Origin: Bacteroidales bacterium
Lineage (GTDB): Bacteria; Bacteroidota; Bacteroidia; Bacteroidales; UBA932
Direction: 5' to 3'
DNA: 41,848 nt
Assembly: GCA_015060325.1 (NCBI GenBank)
Contig: SUYQ01000020.1
Coordinates: 10,307-52,154 of the forward strand
Part shown: piece after piece, positions 23,990-32,364 of the stretch
Numbering within the stretch: position 1 is the first letter of the stretch
Layout of the letters: every line of letters starts with the position of its first letter
Made by a program: the position numbers and the translations under genes
Notes under the pieces: model-generated
Seen by the model: only the letters and a program-made list of their open reading frames with translations
Told to the model about the DNA's origin: nothing
Databases searched by the model: none

Positions 23990-25051
23990 ATGAAACAATT
24001 CTTTTCTTTTGTTGCGGCACTTGCATGCGCGGCAGCATGCAATCACATCAATGACAGCAACATATGTGTCATCGAAGGCAATCTTTCCGGACTTGACGGA
24101 GACGGATGGATCTATATGACTGACATGTGGAACGATTCTGAAATCATAGATTCCGTTGAATATCACGACGGAGTATTCAGATTTGAAGTATGTGCGGACG
24201 AACCTACTAGGGTGTTTTTGCATGCGGGCTGTTTCAGTGACTTTACCATTGAATTCTTTAATGATCCGGGAAATATCACCTTGTCAGGCTCGGTAGAGGA
24301 TGTCAGAAAGACACAGGTGTCCGGCACTCCTATGAATGATGCAGTTCTTGAAATGCACAGGAATCTCGATAAATTAATGTCTGAGCCTTCAATGGTAAAA
24401 AGAGCAGAATATAGTACTGAATACTTCACCAAGGAATTGAATGAAAATAAGGGGAATGCCTATAATCTGTCTTTGATCCAGATGTGTGAGTCAGGCATGC
24501 ATCCGCTTGTGTTGCTGGATTATATGGAATCTCTCGAGCCATATCTGAAAGCCAAAGCCTTCACTGCCAAGCTCAAAGACAGGTTTGAACGCCTGACTGC
24601 GGTATCTCCTTATATGGAAGGAAGCGATGTGAAGCCATATTATATTGATATGGAATATCCTGATACAGAAGGCAATCCGGTGCGACTTTCCGAAGTGGTT
24701 TCCAGGCCTGGGAACAGGTTTGTGTATATAGATTTCTGGGCGACATGGTGCGGACCATGCAGAACCTATATGAAATCCCTCAAAGATACATATGCCCAGT
24801 ATAAAGATAAAGGATTTGAGGTGTTTGCCGTATCATGCGACAAGGATATTGAAGCATGGAAGCAGTGCATCGAAGACGATGGTCACGGTTGGATCAATGT
24901 AAGAGGTGAACTATACTCACCCGAATGGAAGGCATATATGGTAAACGGCCTCCCGACCACGATTCTTATTGACTGCTCTACCGGTCTGATCATAGGCAGA
25001 GATCTCATCGGTGACATGCTGATTACGAAACTGGAAGAACTTATGCATTGA
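23990..25051 (+). CDS. TlpA-like thioredoxin-fold lipoprotein with N-terminal DUF4369-like domain, copy 2
   Basis: Starting at ATG 23990 gives 353 residues beginning MKQFFSFVAALACAAACNH, a lipoprotein signal; an extended frame from 23915 adds residues with no signal and is rejected. The N-terminal IEGNLSGLDGDGWIYMTDMW closely follows copy 1 (ITGNVSGLDGEGWILLEDVW), and the C-terminal thioredoxin domain holds DFWATWCGPCRTY and the cis-proline region GLPTTILID. It is a probable membrane-anchored periplasmic thiol-disulfide reductase. As with copy 1, it follows a permease gene, but here a remnant and an inverted-repeat element intervene. A perfect 12-bp palindrome TGTATCGATACA lies at 23916-23927 in its leader. 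Confidence 0.87.
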   Translation: MKQFFSFVAALACAAACNHINDSNICVIEGNLSGLDGDGWIYMTDMWNDSEIIDSVEYHDGVFRFEVCADEPTRVFLHAGCFSDFTIEFFNDPGNITLSGSVEDVRKTQVSGTPMNDAVLEMHRNLDKLMSEPSMVKRAEYSTEYFTKELNENKGNAYNLSLIQMCESGMHPLVLLDYMESLEPYLKAKAFTAKLKDRFERLTAVSPYMEGSDVKPYYIDMEYPDTEGNPVRLSEVVSRPGNRFVYIDFWATWCGPCRTYMKSLKDTYAQYKDKGFEVFAVSCDKDIEAWKQCIEDDGHGWINVRGELYSPEWKAYMVNGLPTTILIDCSTGLIIGRDLIGDMLITKLEELMH

Positions 25052-25076
25052 TTTTGAATGTTTTTATGTAAGTTTG
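25048..25076 (+). promoter_or_regulatory. promoter of the two-component operon
   Basis: TTG (25048-25050), an 18-nt spacer and TAAGTTTG (25069-25076) match the Bacteroidetes primary-sigma promoter. The box lies 20 bp before the regulator start codon and overlaps the end of the TlpA-like gene. The two-component genes thus appear to have a housekeeping promoter separate from the exporter genes. Confidence 0.65.
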
Positions 25077-25096
25077 TATGATGAACTGGAACTTTT

Positions 25097-26449
25097 ATGG
25101 CAAAGAATAAGGGAAAGATACTTGTTGTGGATGACAACAGCGGGATAAGGGCGGCTTTGAAGCTGCTGCTGCCGATGCATTTCGCGGAGGTGGAACTTAT
25201 CCCATCACCTAAAGAACTGGTCAGCCGCCTGGCGGATTTCCGTCCGGACGTTGTGCTGCTCGACATGAACTTCCACACTGACATAAATACAGGAAACGAG
25301 GGCCTGTACTGGCTCTCTGAGATACGAAGCCGCCGCCCGGACATCGAGGTGGTGCTCTTTACCGCTTATGCTGACATCCAGCTGGCTGTGGAAGGCATGA
25401 AGCGCGGAGCATTCGATTTCATCGTGAAGCCCTGGGAAAACGAGAAGCTTGTGGAGACGTTGAAGGCGGCATATGCCAACCGCAGCAAGGGGGCGAAGGA
25501 GGCAGATGCAAGGCCTGCATCTGCAATTCCGATGCTGTGGGGCAAAGGAGCCGCGATGAGCGTAATACGCAGGACCGTAGACAAAATCGCATCTACCGAT
25601 GCGACAGTGCTCATAACCGGTGAGAACGGCACGGGAAAGGATGTCCTCGCAGGAGAGATCCACAGGATGTCCATGAGGGCATTGAAGCCTATGGTGTGCG
25701 TCGACGCAGGAGCCTTGACCGAGACACTTTTCGAGAGCGAACTTTTCGGACATGTCAAGGGCGCATTCACAGATGCTCATGCTGACCATAAGGGCAAGTT
25801 CGAGCAGGCTGACGGCGGCACGCTGTTCCTCGATGAGATCGGAAACATTCCTCTCCATCTTCAGGCAAAGCTGCTGCGCGCCCTTCAGAACAGGACCATA
25901 ACACGCGTGGGAGACACAAAGACAATCCCTGTGGACATAAGACTTATCTGCGCGACCAACAAGGATCTGGAGAAAATGGTCCGTGACGGAGAATTCCGCG
26001 AGGACCTCTACTATCGCATAAATACGATGCATCTGCACCTCCCTGCCCTTCGTGAAAGAACTGACGAGATTGCCCCGCTGGCGGAAATGTTCGTAGCGAA
26101 ATATGCCGAGAGATACAGACGCAATGTAAGCGGTCTGACACAGGAAGCAGTCGAAATACTCAAAGGACATGTATGGTCCGGAAACATACGCGAACTGCAG
26201 AACTGCATCGAGAGGGCTGTCATACTTTGTGATGGCGATGTGCTGACGGCTGCCGAAATTGAATTGCCGCAGGGCCGCGTCGGATTGCATGGAACGGTCA
26301 TGAGCGGAAACGAAACCCTCGAGGAGACTGAGGAGAAGGCCATACGTGCGGCAATGGCAAGGTTCGGTGGCAATCTTTCCATGGTGGCCAAGTCGCTGGA
26401 GATCAGCAGGCCTACGTTGTATGCGAAGTTGAAAAAGTATAATATATAG
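25097..26449 (+). CDS. NtrC-family sigma-54-dependent response regulator
   Basis: The 450-residue activator has a receiver domain (1-125; acidic pair Asp12/Asp13, phospho-acceptor Asp56, Lys111 in VKPWEN), an AAA+ sigma-54 activation domain (about 147-380; Walker A GENGTGKD 175-182, ESELFGHVKGAFTDAHADH with the GAFTDA loop, Walker B LFLDEIGN 243-250, arginine-finger region LYYRIN) and a C-terminal Fis-type helix-turn-helix (NLSMVAKSLEISRPTLYAKL). The intact GAFTDA loop means it should contact sigma-54. With the kinase at 26541 it forms a two-component pair. Likely targets are the dyads at 6926-6942 and 9741-9757, judged from position and architecture. Confidence 0.93.
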   Translation: MAKNKGKILVVDDNSGIRAALKLLLPMHFAEVELIPSPKELVSRLADFRPDVVLLDMNFHTDINTGNEGLYWLSEIRSRRPDIEVVLFTAYADIQLAVEGMKRGAFDFIVKPWENEKLVETLKAAYANRSKGAKEADARPASAIPMLWGKGAAMSVIRRTVDKIASTDATVLITGENGTGKDVLAGEIHRMSMRALKPMVCVDAGALTETLFESELFGHVKGAFTDAHADHKGKFEQADGGTLFLDEIGNIPLHLQAKLLRALQNRTITRVGDTKTIPVDIRLICATNKDLEKMVRDGEFREDLYYRINTMHLHLPALRERTDEIAPLAEMFVAKYAERYRRNVSGLTQEAVEILKGHVWSGNIRELQNCIERAVILCDGDVLTAAEIELPQGRVGLHGTVMSGNETLEETEEKAIRAAMARFGGNLSMVAKSLEISRPTLYAKLKKYNI

Positions 26450-26540
26450 ATTTCTCGACTCCCTTCGGTCGCTCGAAATGACAGGGGGTGAGACTTCGGT
26501 CGCTCGTTATCGGCTTGCCGCTTGAGCGTAAGCGAAAGAA
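26450..26540. repeat. inverted copy of the TGTCATTTCGA intergenic repeat
   Basis: ATTTCTCGACTCCCTTCGGT onward to GAAATGACA (26450-26483) is the reverse orientation of the repeat at 16-50 and 186-220. A degenerate second piece (CTTCGGTCGCTCG to AAGAAATGACA) runs up to the kinase gene, so the bases around the kinase start codon may derive from the repeat. Confidence 0.65.
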
Positions 26541-27749
26541 ATGACAACACTTCAGATCATATTGGCTATTATAGCGGCGGTCGCAATGACTGCTGTCGTC
26601 ACTTTTCTGCTGACATCCAGAAAGATGCGCAGAAAGGTGGCTTATATGCTGGATGCTCTGGAAGACAAAGAACTTAATTTCCGTTTTGACGAGAGACGTC
26701 TTGCGGGAAGGAAGTTCAACCGTACGCTTAACCGCCTTCGCAACATATTCGACAAGGAAAGGCACGAGATCATAGAGCAGGAGAAGTATTTCGGGATGAT
26801 GCTCGACCATGTCAGGACGGGAGTAGCTGTAATCGAAAAGGATGGTCGCGTGAACTATTGCAACCAAACCGCTCTGACTCTTCTCGGGATTGCAACATTC
26901 AGCCACATCAGACAGCTCCGCCAGGTCAGCGAGTCTCTGTATAATGCATTTCTGACGGTCACGGATGACGCGGAAGAAAGAGCAAGCTACTACAACGAAA
27001 GCGGCAAGATGACCATTTCCCTGACGGCCTCGAGCGCTCTGATAGGCAAGGCACAGGTCAGGGTCGTTGCGTTCAATGACATCAGCAGCGAGATTGCCGA
27101 GAACGAGCAGGAATCATGGTCTAAGCTCATCAGAGTCCTCACGCATGAGATCATGAACACTGTCACTCCTATTGCTTCCTTAAGCGAGACACTTCTTAAG
27201 TTCGATGGCGTCGATGATGAAGTCAGAAACGGGCTGGACACGATCTCCCAGTCTTCGAAGGGACTCATAAAGTTTGTCGATTCGTACCGGAACCTGACCA
27301 GGATAGCTCCTCCTGTAAAGAAGGCATTCTACTTCAAGGAACTGGCGGACAGGGTCATGAACCTCACAAATGAGCAGGCATTGCTTTCCGGAGTACAGTG
27401 CACCTACACAGAAAAGACAGACGACATAATTCTATATGCTGACGAAGGGCAGATCACCCAGATAATGCTGAACCTGGTCAAGAACGCCATCCAGGCCGAT
27501 GCGAAAACAGTGGAAATCACTGCTGAAATCAATCCGTCTGAACATATAATAATAAACGTATTCAATGACGGCTCCCCTATCAGCAAGGAAAGCCAGGAAG
27601 AAATCTTCGTTCCTTTCTTCACGACCAAGCAGGACGGTACAGGCATAGGACTGAGTATCTCCCGCCAGATAATGCGCATGCACAACGGTACCATTTCACT
27701 TACCCGAAGTGATGAAAACGGAACAGTCTTCACACTGCTCTTCAGATAA
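26541..27749 (+). CDS. membrane sensor histidine kinase
   Basis: The 402-residue protein has one N-terminal membrane helix (about 4-25) with almost no periplasmic part, a linker, a PAS-like domain (about 80-185), a HisKA-type dimerisation segment with His202 in RVLTHEIMNTVTP, and a HATPase domain with N box NLVKNAIQAD, F/G1-like FNDGSP and G box GTGIGLSISRQI. Lacking a large extracytoplasmic sensor, it probably reads a cytoplasmic or membrane signal. It partners the NtrC-type regulator encoded 91 bp upstream. Kinases of this NtrY-like form are often paired with sigma-54 activators in Bacteroidetes. Confidence 0.9.
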   Translation: MTTLQIILAIIAAVAMTAVVTFLLTSRKMRRKVAYMLDALEDKELNFRFDERRLAGRKFNRTLNRLRNIFDKERHEIIEQEKYFGMMLDHVRTGVAVIEKDGRVNYCNQTALTLLGIATFSHIRQLRQVSESLYNAFLTVTDDAEERASYYNESGKMTISLTASSALIGKAQVRVVAFNDISSEIAENEQESWSKLIRVLTHEIMNTVTPIASLSETLLKFDGVDDEVRNGLDTISQSSKGLIKFVDSYRNLTRIAPPVKKAFYFKELADRVMNLTNEQALLSGVQCTYTEKTDDIILYADEGQITQIMLNLVKNAIQADAKTVEITAEINPSEHIIINVFNDGSPISKESQEEIFVPFFTTKQDGTGIGLSISRQIMRMHNGTISLTRSDENGTVFTLLFR

Positions 27750-27775
27750 AATTCAAAAAAAATCGATGATTTTTA

Positions 27776-27817
27776 TTGTTTTTCGATAAAAGTGCATATA
27801 TTTGCATATCGAAAAAC
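27776..27817 (+). promoter_or_regulatory. promoter flanked by a 10-bp operator-like inverted repeat
   Basis: TTG (27776-27778), 18 nt and TATATTTG (27797-27804) form a good Bacteroidetes promoter. The -7 box is enclosed by GTTTTTCGAT (27778-27787) and ATCGAAAAAC (27808-27817), perfect 10-bp reverse complements. A further ACGATAAAAT copy follows. This is the expected position for autorepression by the small XRE regulator at 28322-28549. Confidence 0.65.
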
Positions 27818-27836
27818 GATAAAATATTATTGAATC

Positions 27837-28310
27837 ATGAAAACGAACTCTACCAAATCCCTCAAATGGCTCGCCGCTTTGGTCATCATCCTTTGCGCAG
27901 CAACAACCATTCATGTCACATGGCAAGGAATAGGTTCAATTGTCAATCCGGAATCATTCGGCGTCCAGTGGTACGACGATGTAAAATGGTTGCAGGTGGC
28001 AGTGCTTGTCGGCAGGATGCTTGGAGGCATCGCATTCTCCATCCTGATGACCATCTTCATCATCAAGTCTGTAAGGGCCCTGAAGAACGGCGTACTCTTC
28101 CCTAGATGCAATGTGGGCATCCTGTATGGAAGTGCAGCATCATTCTTCCTTTACCGGTTCTGCTACAGCAACATGGGCATCGCATCCGGCGTCGAAAGAA
28201 CCCTCCTTATCAATCTCGATGACGTGATTGTCCTGCTTGTGATAATCATCTTTGCCATAATATATAAGTTTGCGGTAAAGGTCAGCGAAGAAAACAGTCT
28301 CACTATCTAA
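27837..28310 (+). CDS. DUF2975 family membrane protein
   Basis: The 157-residue protein has four hydrophobic helices (about 9-30, 52-80, 94-112 and 123-146) and matches DUF2975 membrane proteins in size and layout, with a stretch LGGIAFSILMTIFIIKSVRAL in helix 2 and a short helix-3 segment around SAASFFLYRF. The function of the family is unknown. Such genes are usually followed by a small Cro/CI-type regulator, as here 11 bp downstream. The operator-like repeat around its promoter fits autoregulation. Confidence 0.8.
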   Translation: MKTNSTKSLKWLAALVIILCAATTIHVTWQGIGSIVNPESFGVQWYDDVKWLQVAVLVGRMLGGIAFSILMTIFIIKSVRALKNGVLFPRCNVGILYGSAASFFLYRFCYSNMGIASGVERTLLINLDDVIVLLVIIIFAIIYKFAVKVSEENSLTI

Positions 28311-28321
28311 AAGGAAGAACC

Positions 28322-28549
28322 ATGCCCATCATAGTAAATGTAGATGTAATGCTGGCCAAGAGGAAGATGTCCTCGGGAGAGCTTGCCGATAAGATCGGTA
28401 TTACAGCAGCCAACCTGTCTATCCTAAAGACCGGAAAGGCGAAAGCTGTAAGGTTCTCTACCCTTTCTGCCCTCTGCAAGGCCCTTGATTGCCAGCCGGG
28501 AGATATTCTTGAATATCAGCCTGGAGAAGACGAAGACGACGAACAATAG
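28322..28549 (+). CDS. small Cro/CI (XRE) family transcriptional regulator
   Basis: The 75-residue protein is a single helix-turn-helix domain: MLAKRKMSSGELADKIGI, then TAANLSILKTGKAKAVRFST and LSALCKALDCQPGDILEY. It belongs to the YozG-like XRE regulators that accompany DUF2975 membrane proteins. The tail is very acidic (GEDEDDEQ). It is cotranscribed with the DUF2975 gene, 11 bp apart with a purine-rich AAAGGAAGAA before the start, and probably binds the inverted repeat at 27778-27817. Confidence 0.88.
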   Translation: MPIIVNVDVMLAKRKMSSGELADKIGITAANLSILKTGKAKAVRFSTLSALCKALDCQPGDILEYQPGEDEDDEQ

Positions 28550-28577
28550 ACACAAATACAATAAATCCCCACACAAC

Positions 28578-29192
28578 ATGAAACGAACATTTATCATCTT
28601 CCTGTGCCTGATTTCCCTGACAGCAATGGCACAGGACACCAAAGTCATCAGCGGCTACCTGCTTGACGGACAGGACAGCCTTGAAGAACTCGATGCATCC
28701 GTACTTGTCGAATACAGATCAAAGAAGAAGGTACTCACCGGAAAAGGAATGCGTATAGCAGGTGCTGTCATCAAAATGTCCGATGAGAGCAAAGGAAAGG
28801 AACTCGGTTCCATTGTGGAGACCAAGCACCCTTTCCTCGTAAGAACCATCAGTTTCACAGTCCTGGAAAACAATATGGACAAATGCCGAGCAGACATCAG
28901 GATATACCGGATCGCTGAAGACGGCACTCTCGAAGACATCGTCACCATGCCGGTATTCCAGGATATTCCGAAGGTTTCAGAAACGACTACCTTCACTATT
29001 GCCCCGGAAGAAAGAATAGTCCTGGATCCGGGAGAATATTTCGTAAGCTTCTCCCTCACGGAAACCGGCACCGAAGATATCCTGTTCCCTCTCTTTGTCA
29101 AAGGCAGCTACACCCGCGAATCCCCATCCTCCCCTCTCATAAAGATGGGCGCCAACATCGGCATCTCCGTCCGCGGCCTGGAGAGGAAATGA
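28578..29192 (+). CDS. secreted protein of unknown function
   Basis: Starting at ATG 28578 gives 204 residues with a clear signal peptide (MKRTFIIFLCLISLTAMAQ); a frame from 28485 that overlaps the regulator is rejected. The mature protein is rich in beta-strand patterns (VRTISFTVLENN, CRADIRIYRI, GEYFVSFSLTE) and looks like a single jelly-roll or Ig-like sandwich with no cysteine pairs or membrane helices. No family was recognised. It lies 28 bp after the XRE gene and may share its transcript. Confidence 0.65.
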   Translation: MKRTFIIFLCLISLTAMAQDTKVISGYLLDGQDSLEELDASVLVEYRSKKKVLTGKGMRIAGAVIKMSDESKGKELGSIVETKHPFLVRTISFTVLENNMDKCRADIRIYRIAEDGTLEDIVTMPVFQDIPKVSETTTFTIAPEERIVLDPGEYFVSFSLTETGTEDILFPLFVKGSYTRESPSSPLIKMGANIGISVRGLERK

Positions 29193-29204
29193 AATCACGA
29201 CTGA

Positions 29205-30155
29205 CTAGCACCTCTTAAAGAGTCTCCTGACCTGCGTGCCTGCCATGCAGAGAAGGAGGCTTATTGTGAGGATGAGCAGTGAATTCAGAGGGAAAGGGAT
29301 GAAGCTATATGCAGGAAGATAGGCCAGCAGTCCCATGACCATGAGGTGGGAGAGGTAGATTCCGAATGAGTTGTCGCCTATAAGAACCATCAGCCGGCTG
29401 CGTGGCTGCCATTCCGTTTTCTGCATGAGGGACTGCAGGATCAGCATGAATATCGAGCTGGAGAGTAATGACGACAGCTTGAGCTGAGATCCGCATTGAA
29501 CCGGGTCGAGCAGAAACCAGAGGTAGCCTTCGCCCATCTGCACCAGAAGAGATACAACATAAACGACGCACAGAACGCGCAGGTCATACGACCTTTTCAT
29601 GATTCCATTTCCCAGCATGATGCCGAGATAATAGAATGTAAACCACCCCAGACAAAGGTCCGACCAGATCAGAGATGCGTACTTGCTCATTTCAACCCCG
29701 GCGAGCAGGCCATAATATTTGAATATCAGCACGGAAACGGGAGCAATCAGCCAGCCAAGGTGGCGATATCGGGACCTGGCAAGACGTATGATCCATGGAG
29801 TCAGAAGTACAAACTGTATATATACAAATATATAATAGAGCGAAACATTTGCATTTGCCGTGAGGAGATTCTTCACCAGAGCTACCGGCCCGGAAGCAAT
29901 CATATCTGGGATGCTGTACAAAATACTCCAAATCAGATAGGCCAACGCAACACGCTTGATACGTCTTAAATAAAATGCCTTCCAGTCTTCTCCTTGATCC
30001 TTTGTCAGATAGCCGGAAAGAAATATGAATGTAGCTACTGCGAAATTAATGAAAGGTTTACAGAAGATCTGCCACTCCCCTGGCGGCGTCGTATGTATCA
30101 TGACCACTGCGATTATGGCCATGGCACGGAAAATCTGTATCTTCTGATTTTTCAT
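29205..30155 (-). CDS. acyltransferase-3 family membrane protein
   Basis: The 316-residue protein starts MKNQKIQIFRAMAIIAVVMI and has the acyltransferase-3 pattern: an Arg-Ala in helix 1, the His in VMIHTTPP, FLSGYL in helix 2, FYLRRIKRVALAYLIWS and about ten membrane helices. These enzymes O-acylate extracellular polysaccharides, lipids or peptidoglycan using a cytoplasmic acyl donor. Length is on the short side but complete. TATATTTG on the minus strand at 30161-30168 ends 5 bp before the start codon, so transcription may begin at or next to the ATG. It is convergent with the gene at 28578, 12 bp apart. Confidence 0.85.
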   Translation of the reverse strand: MKNQKIQIFRAMAIIAVVMIHTTPPGEWQIFCKPFINFAVATFIFLSGYLTKDQGEDWKAFYLRRIKRVALAYLIWSILYSIPDMIASGPVALVKNLLTANANVSLYYIFVYIQFVLLTPWIIRLARSRYRHLGWLIAPVSVLIFKYYGLLAGVEMSKYASLIWSDLCLGWFTFYYLGIMLGNGIMKRSYDLRVLCVVYVVSLLVQMGEGYLWFLLDPVQCGSQLKLSSLLSSSIFMLILQSLMQKTEWQPRSRLMVLIGDNSFGIYLSHLMVMGLLAYLPAYSFIPFPLNSLLILTISLLLCMAGTQVRRLFKRC

Positions 30156-30217
30156 GGCCGCAAATATAGTACTTTTCCTTAATGATTTCGTCTATAGAAT
30201 GTGAATTCAGAGCCCGC

Positions 30218-30283
30218 AACTATAAAATTTAGTTAAATAACTATAAAAAATAGTTGCATGTGAAAATTTTTTAGTTAACTTTG
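30218..30283 (+). promoter_or_regulatory. promoter and paired operators of the BlaI-M56 operon
   Basis: TTG (30254-30256), 19 nt and TAACTTTG (30276-30283) form a full Bacteroidetes promoter. Two 17-bp dyads with AACT(A) and (T)AGTT ends lie at 30218-30234 and 30239-30255, 21 bp centre to centre (two helical turns), the second touching the -33 box. A smaller palindrome AGTTAACT (30273-30280) overlaps the -7 box. These are the probable binding sites of the repressor encoded next. Confidence 0.7.
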
Positions 30284-30303
30284 TCACAGAAACTGAAAAA
30301 GAC

Positions 30304-30663
30304 ATGAAGAAACTGACTAAAAAAGAAGAAGAGATCATGAACCTCTTCTGGGAGAAAGGAGCGATGTTCGTGAAGGAACTGCTGGAGCTTTATGATGAGC
30401 CGAAGCCGCATTTCAATACATTGTCAACCATGGTCCGCACATTGGAAGCAAACGGTTTCCTGGACCATAAGGCATTCGGCAACTCATACCAGTACTTCCC
30501 TATCGTCACACGCGAAGAATATGCCGGCAGTTCTTTCAAGGGAATCGTAATCAATTATTTCAACAATTCATACCTCAGTGCAGTATCCTCGCTTGTAAAA
30601 GAAGAAAAGATCACCATTGAGGAACTGAAGGATCTGATCGATCAGATTGAAAGAGGTAAATAA
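30304..30663 (+). CDS. BlaI/MecI/CopY family transcriptional repressor
   Basis: The 119-residue protein has the winged helix of the BlaI family: LTKKEEEIMNLFWEKG, then a recognition helix in HFNTLSTMVRTLEANGFLDH and wing YQYFPIVTREEY, followed by a dimerisation helix pair. BlaI-type repressors are inactivated by proteolysis set off by a membrane M56 peptidase, which the next gene encodes. The dyads at 30218-30255 are its likely operators, which would make the operon autoregulated. In Bacteroidetes such pairs are widespread and mostly unrelated to beta-lactam resistance; no beta-lactamase gene is near. Confidence 0.9.
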   Translation: MKKLTKKEEEIMNLFWEKGAMFVKELLELYDEPKPHFNTLSTMVRTLEANGFLDHKAFGNSYQYFPIVTREEYAGSSFKGIVINYFNNSYLSAVSSLVKEEKITIEELKDLIDQIERGK

Positions 30664-30681
30664 CAATTAAATGACTTGATT

Positions 30682-32325
30682 ATGACTGATTTCCTGATAT
30701 ATCAAGGCAAGGCGGCGATTGTTCTCGCTGCATTCTATATGTTCTATCGCCTGCTGCTTTACAAGGAGACTTTCCATCGATTCAACCGTATAATGCTTCT
30801 CGGCACTGCTGTGCTGTGCTTCGCTCTTCCTCTATGTGTTATCACTTTGAACAAGACTGTAAAAGTAGCACCAGAGACAAATGATTATGCACAGATGACT
30901 TTAGAGGAGGTTGGAATGACGGAAACAGTGCCTGAAATGATTCCAATGGAGACAGTGGAAGATCCAGCAGCTGAACCTGAAGATGTGGAATGGTGGCCGT
31001 TTGTCGTATTCGGCGTATTCATTACAGGTGCCGTGACTGTACTTCTGATGTCTGTCATATCCATTATTAAAGTACGGTCAATAATAAAGTCTGGAACAAG
31101 ACACGCACTTGAAAGTGGTGAGATACTGGTGATTACTGACAATAGGATCGATCCTTTCAGCTGGATGAAGTACATCGTGATTTCTCGCGAGGATTATGAG
31201 AGCGGCTACTCTCAGATCCTCACTCACGAGAAGGCTCACATTGCCCTCAAGCACTCATGGGACATACTTTTCGTCGACATGATTACAGTGCTTCAATGGT
31301 TCAATCCTGCTATATGGATGCTTAAGGCAGATCTTCGCGCCCTTCATGAATTTGAAGCTGACGCAGTGGTCCTCAAGAGCGGAACTGATATCAAGGAATA
31401 CCAATATCTGTTAATAAGGAAAGCTGTCAGCAAGAGCGGCTACTCAGTTGCTAACAGCTTTAATCACAGTACACTTAAAGCACGTATTACTATGATGTTA
31501 AACAAAAAGTCATCACGTATGAGCGTCTGGAAGGCTCTCTACGTCATCCCTCTGGTGGGAATCTCTCTGGCGGCAACCGCCGAGACGAAGGTAGATTACC
31601 GGTATGAAGACCAGCAGCCTGAAGCTGTGGCTGACACTCTCATGGGCAAAGATAGTGAAAAATCTTTTCCCGAACCAGAAAATCCTTTTACAAAAAAGAA
31701 TCTGCGCGAAGGAAGGTTCATTGTCGACAAGGAAAACAACACAGTCACACTCATTTACTTCGATACTGACTGCAAGGAGCTTCAGGTTTGTTACACCGGA
31801 CTTGACCTTAACCAGAACATCTATATGCACAATGGTGCGATCGTGACAAAGGAAATGATGAATAAGGCCACATATGACGACCCTGATGTTGTGGTGATAG
31901 TAGCATATCTTAAAGATAACAACAGAGTAAGCGCCGCCATCACCGCTTCCGGTCCTTATGTCACCGGAACAATAAACCTGAACGAGAAAAAACCGAAGGA
32001 AGCGGTGCCATTCCAACAGGTCACACAAAAGCCTACCTTCAATGGCGGTGATGCAAATGAGTTCACGAAGTGGGTAAACGAGAATCTCAGGTATCCAGAG
32101 GAATGCCGTCAGTCAAAGGTTCAGGGCAGGGTTACATTACAGTTTACCGTAACTGAAACCGGAAACGTTGCCGATGTAAAGGTGCTGAGAGGCGTAAATC
32201 CGGAGCTCGACAAGGAAGCTGTACGCGTAGTCAGCGAATCTCCGCTATGGACACCTGGAAAGAATGTCAAGGGAGAAATTGTCCCTATCTCATATGTCTT
32301 CCCTGTAATATTCAAGCTCCCCTGA
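30682..32325 (+). CDS. M56 (BlaR1-like) membrane metallopeptidase with C-terminal TonB domain
   Basis: The start at ATG 30682 gives 547 residues; a TTG two codons upstream is less likely. Helices near 8-27, 37-56 and 106-130 precede a cytoplasmic zinc-peptidase domain with HEKAH (182-186) and downstream EFEADAVV carrying the third ligand; another helix lies near 280-300. A periplasmic linker is followed by a TonB C-terminal domain (about 452-547: NLRYPEECRQSKVQGRV, TVTETGNVADVKVLRG). The M56 part is expected to relieve BlaI repression; the TonB part suggests contact with an outer membrane receptor. This fusion is common in Bacteroidetes. The gene begins 18 bp after the repressor gene. Confidence 0.9.
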   Translation: MTDFLIYQGKAAIVLAAFYMFYRLLLYKETFHRFNRIMLLGTAVLCFALPLCVITLNKTVKVAPETNDYAQMTLEEVGMTETVPEMIPMETVEDPAAEPEDVEWWPFVVFGVFITGAVTVLLMSVISIIKVRSIIKSGTRHALESGEILVITDNRIDPFSWMKYIVISREDYESGYSQILTHEKAHIALKHSWDILFVDMITVLQWFNPAIWMLKADLRALHEFEADAVVLKSGTDIKEYQYLLIRKAVSKSGYSVANSFNHSTLKARITMMLNKKSSRMSVWKALYVIPLVGISLAATAETKVDYRYEDQQPEAVADTLMGKDSEKSFPEPENPFTKKNLREGRFIVDKENNTVTLIYFDTDCKELQVCYTGLDLNQNIYMHNGAIVTKEMMNKATYDDPDVVVIVAYLKDNNRVSAAITASGPYVTGTINLNEKKPKEAVPFQQVTQKPTFNGGDANEFTKWVNENLRYPEECRQSKVQGRVTLQFTVTETGNVADVKVLRGVNPELDKEAVRVVSESPLWTPGKNVKGEIVPISYVFPVIFKLP

Positions 32326-32364
32326 TTACTGAAAACACCTTCATTCAAAACATAAATATTGATC

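Noticed and set aside
25205..26290. Long open frame antisense to the sigma-54 regulator gene
   Set aside because: The plus-strand frame has full receiver, AAA+ and Fis motifs; the antisense product is Cys- and His-rich with no domain logic, typical of a shadow frame.
30304..32325. Beta-lactam resistance operon
   Set aside because: BlaI and M56 are present, but there is no penicillin-binding sensor domain and no beta-lactamase; the C-terminus is a TonB domain.
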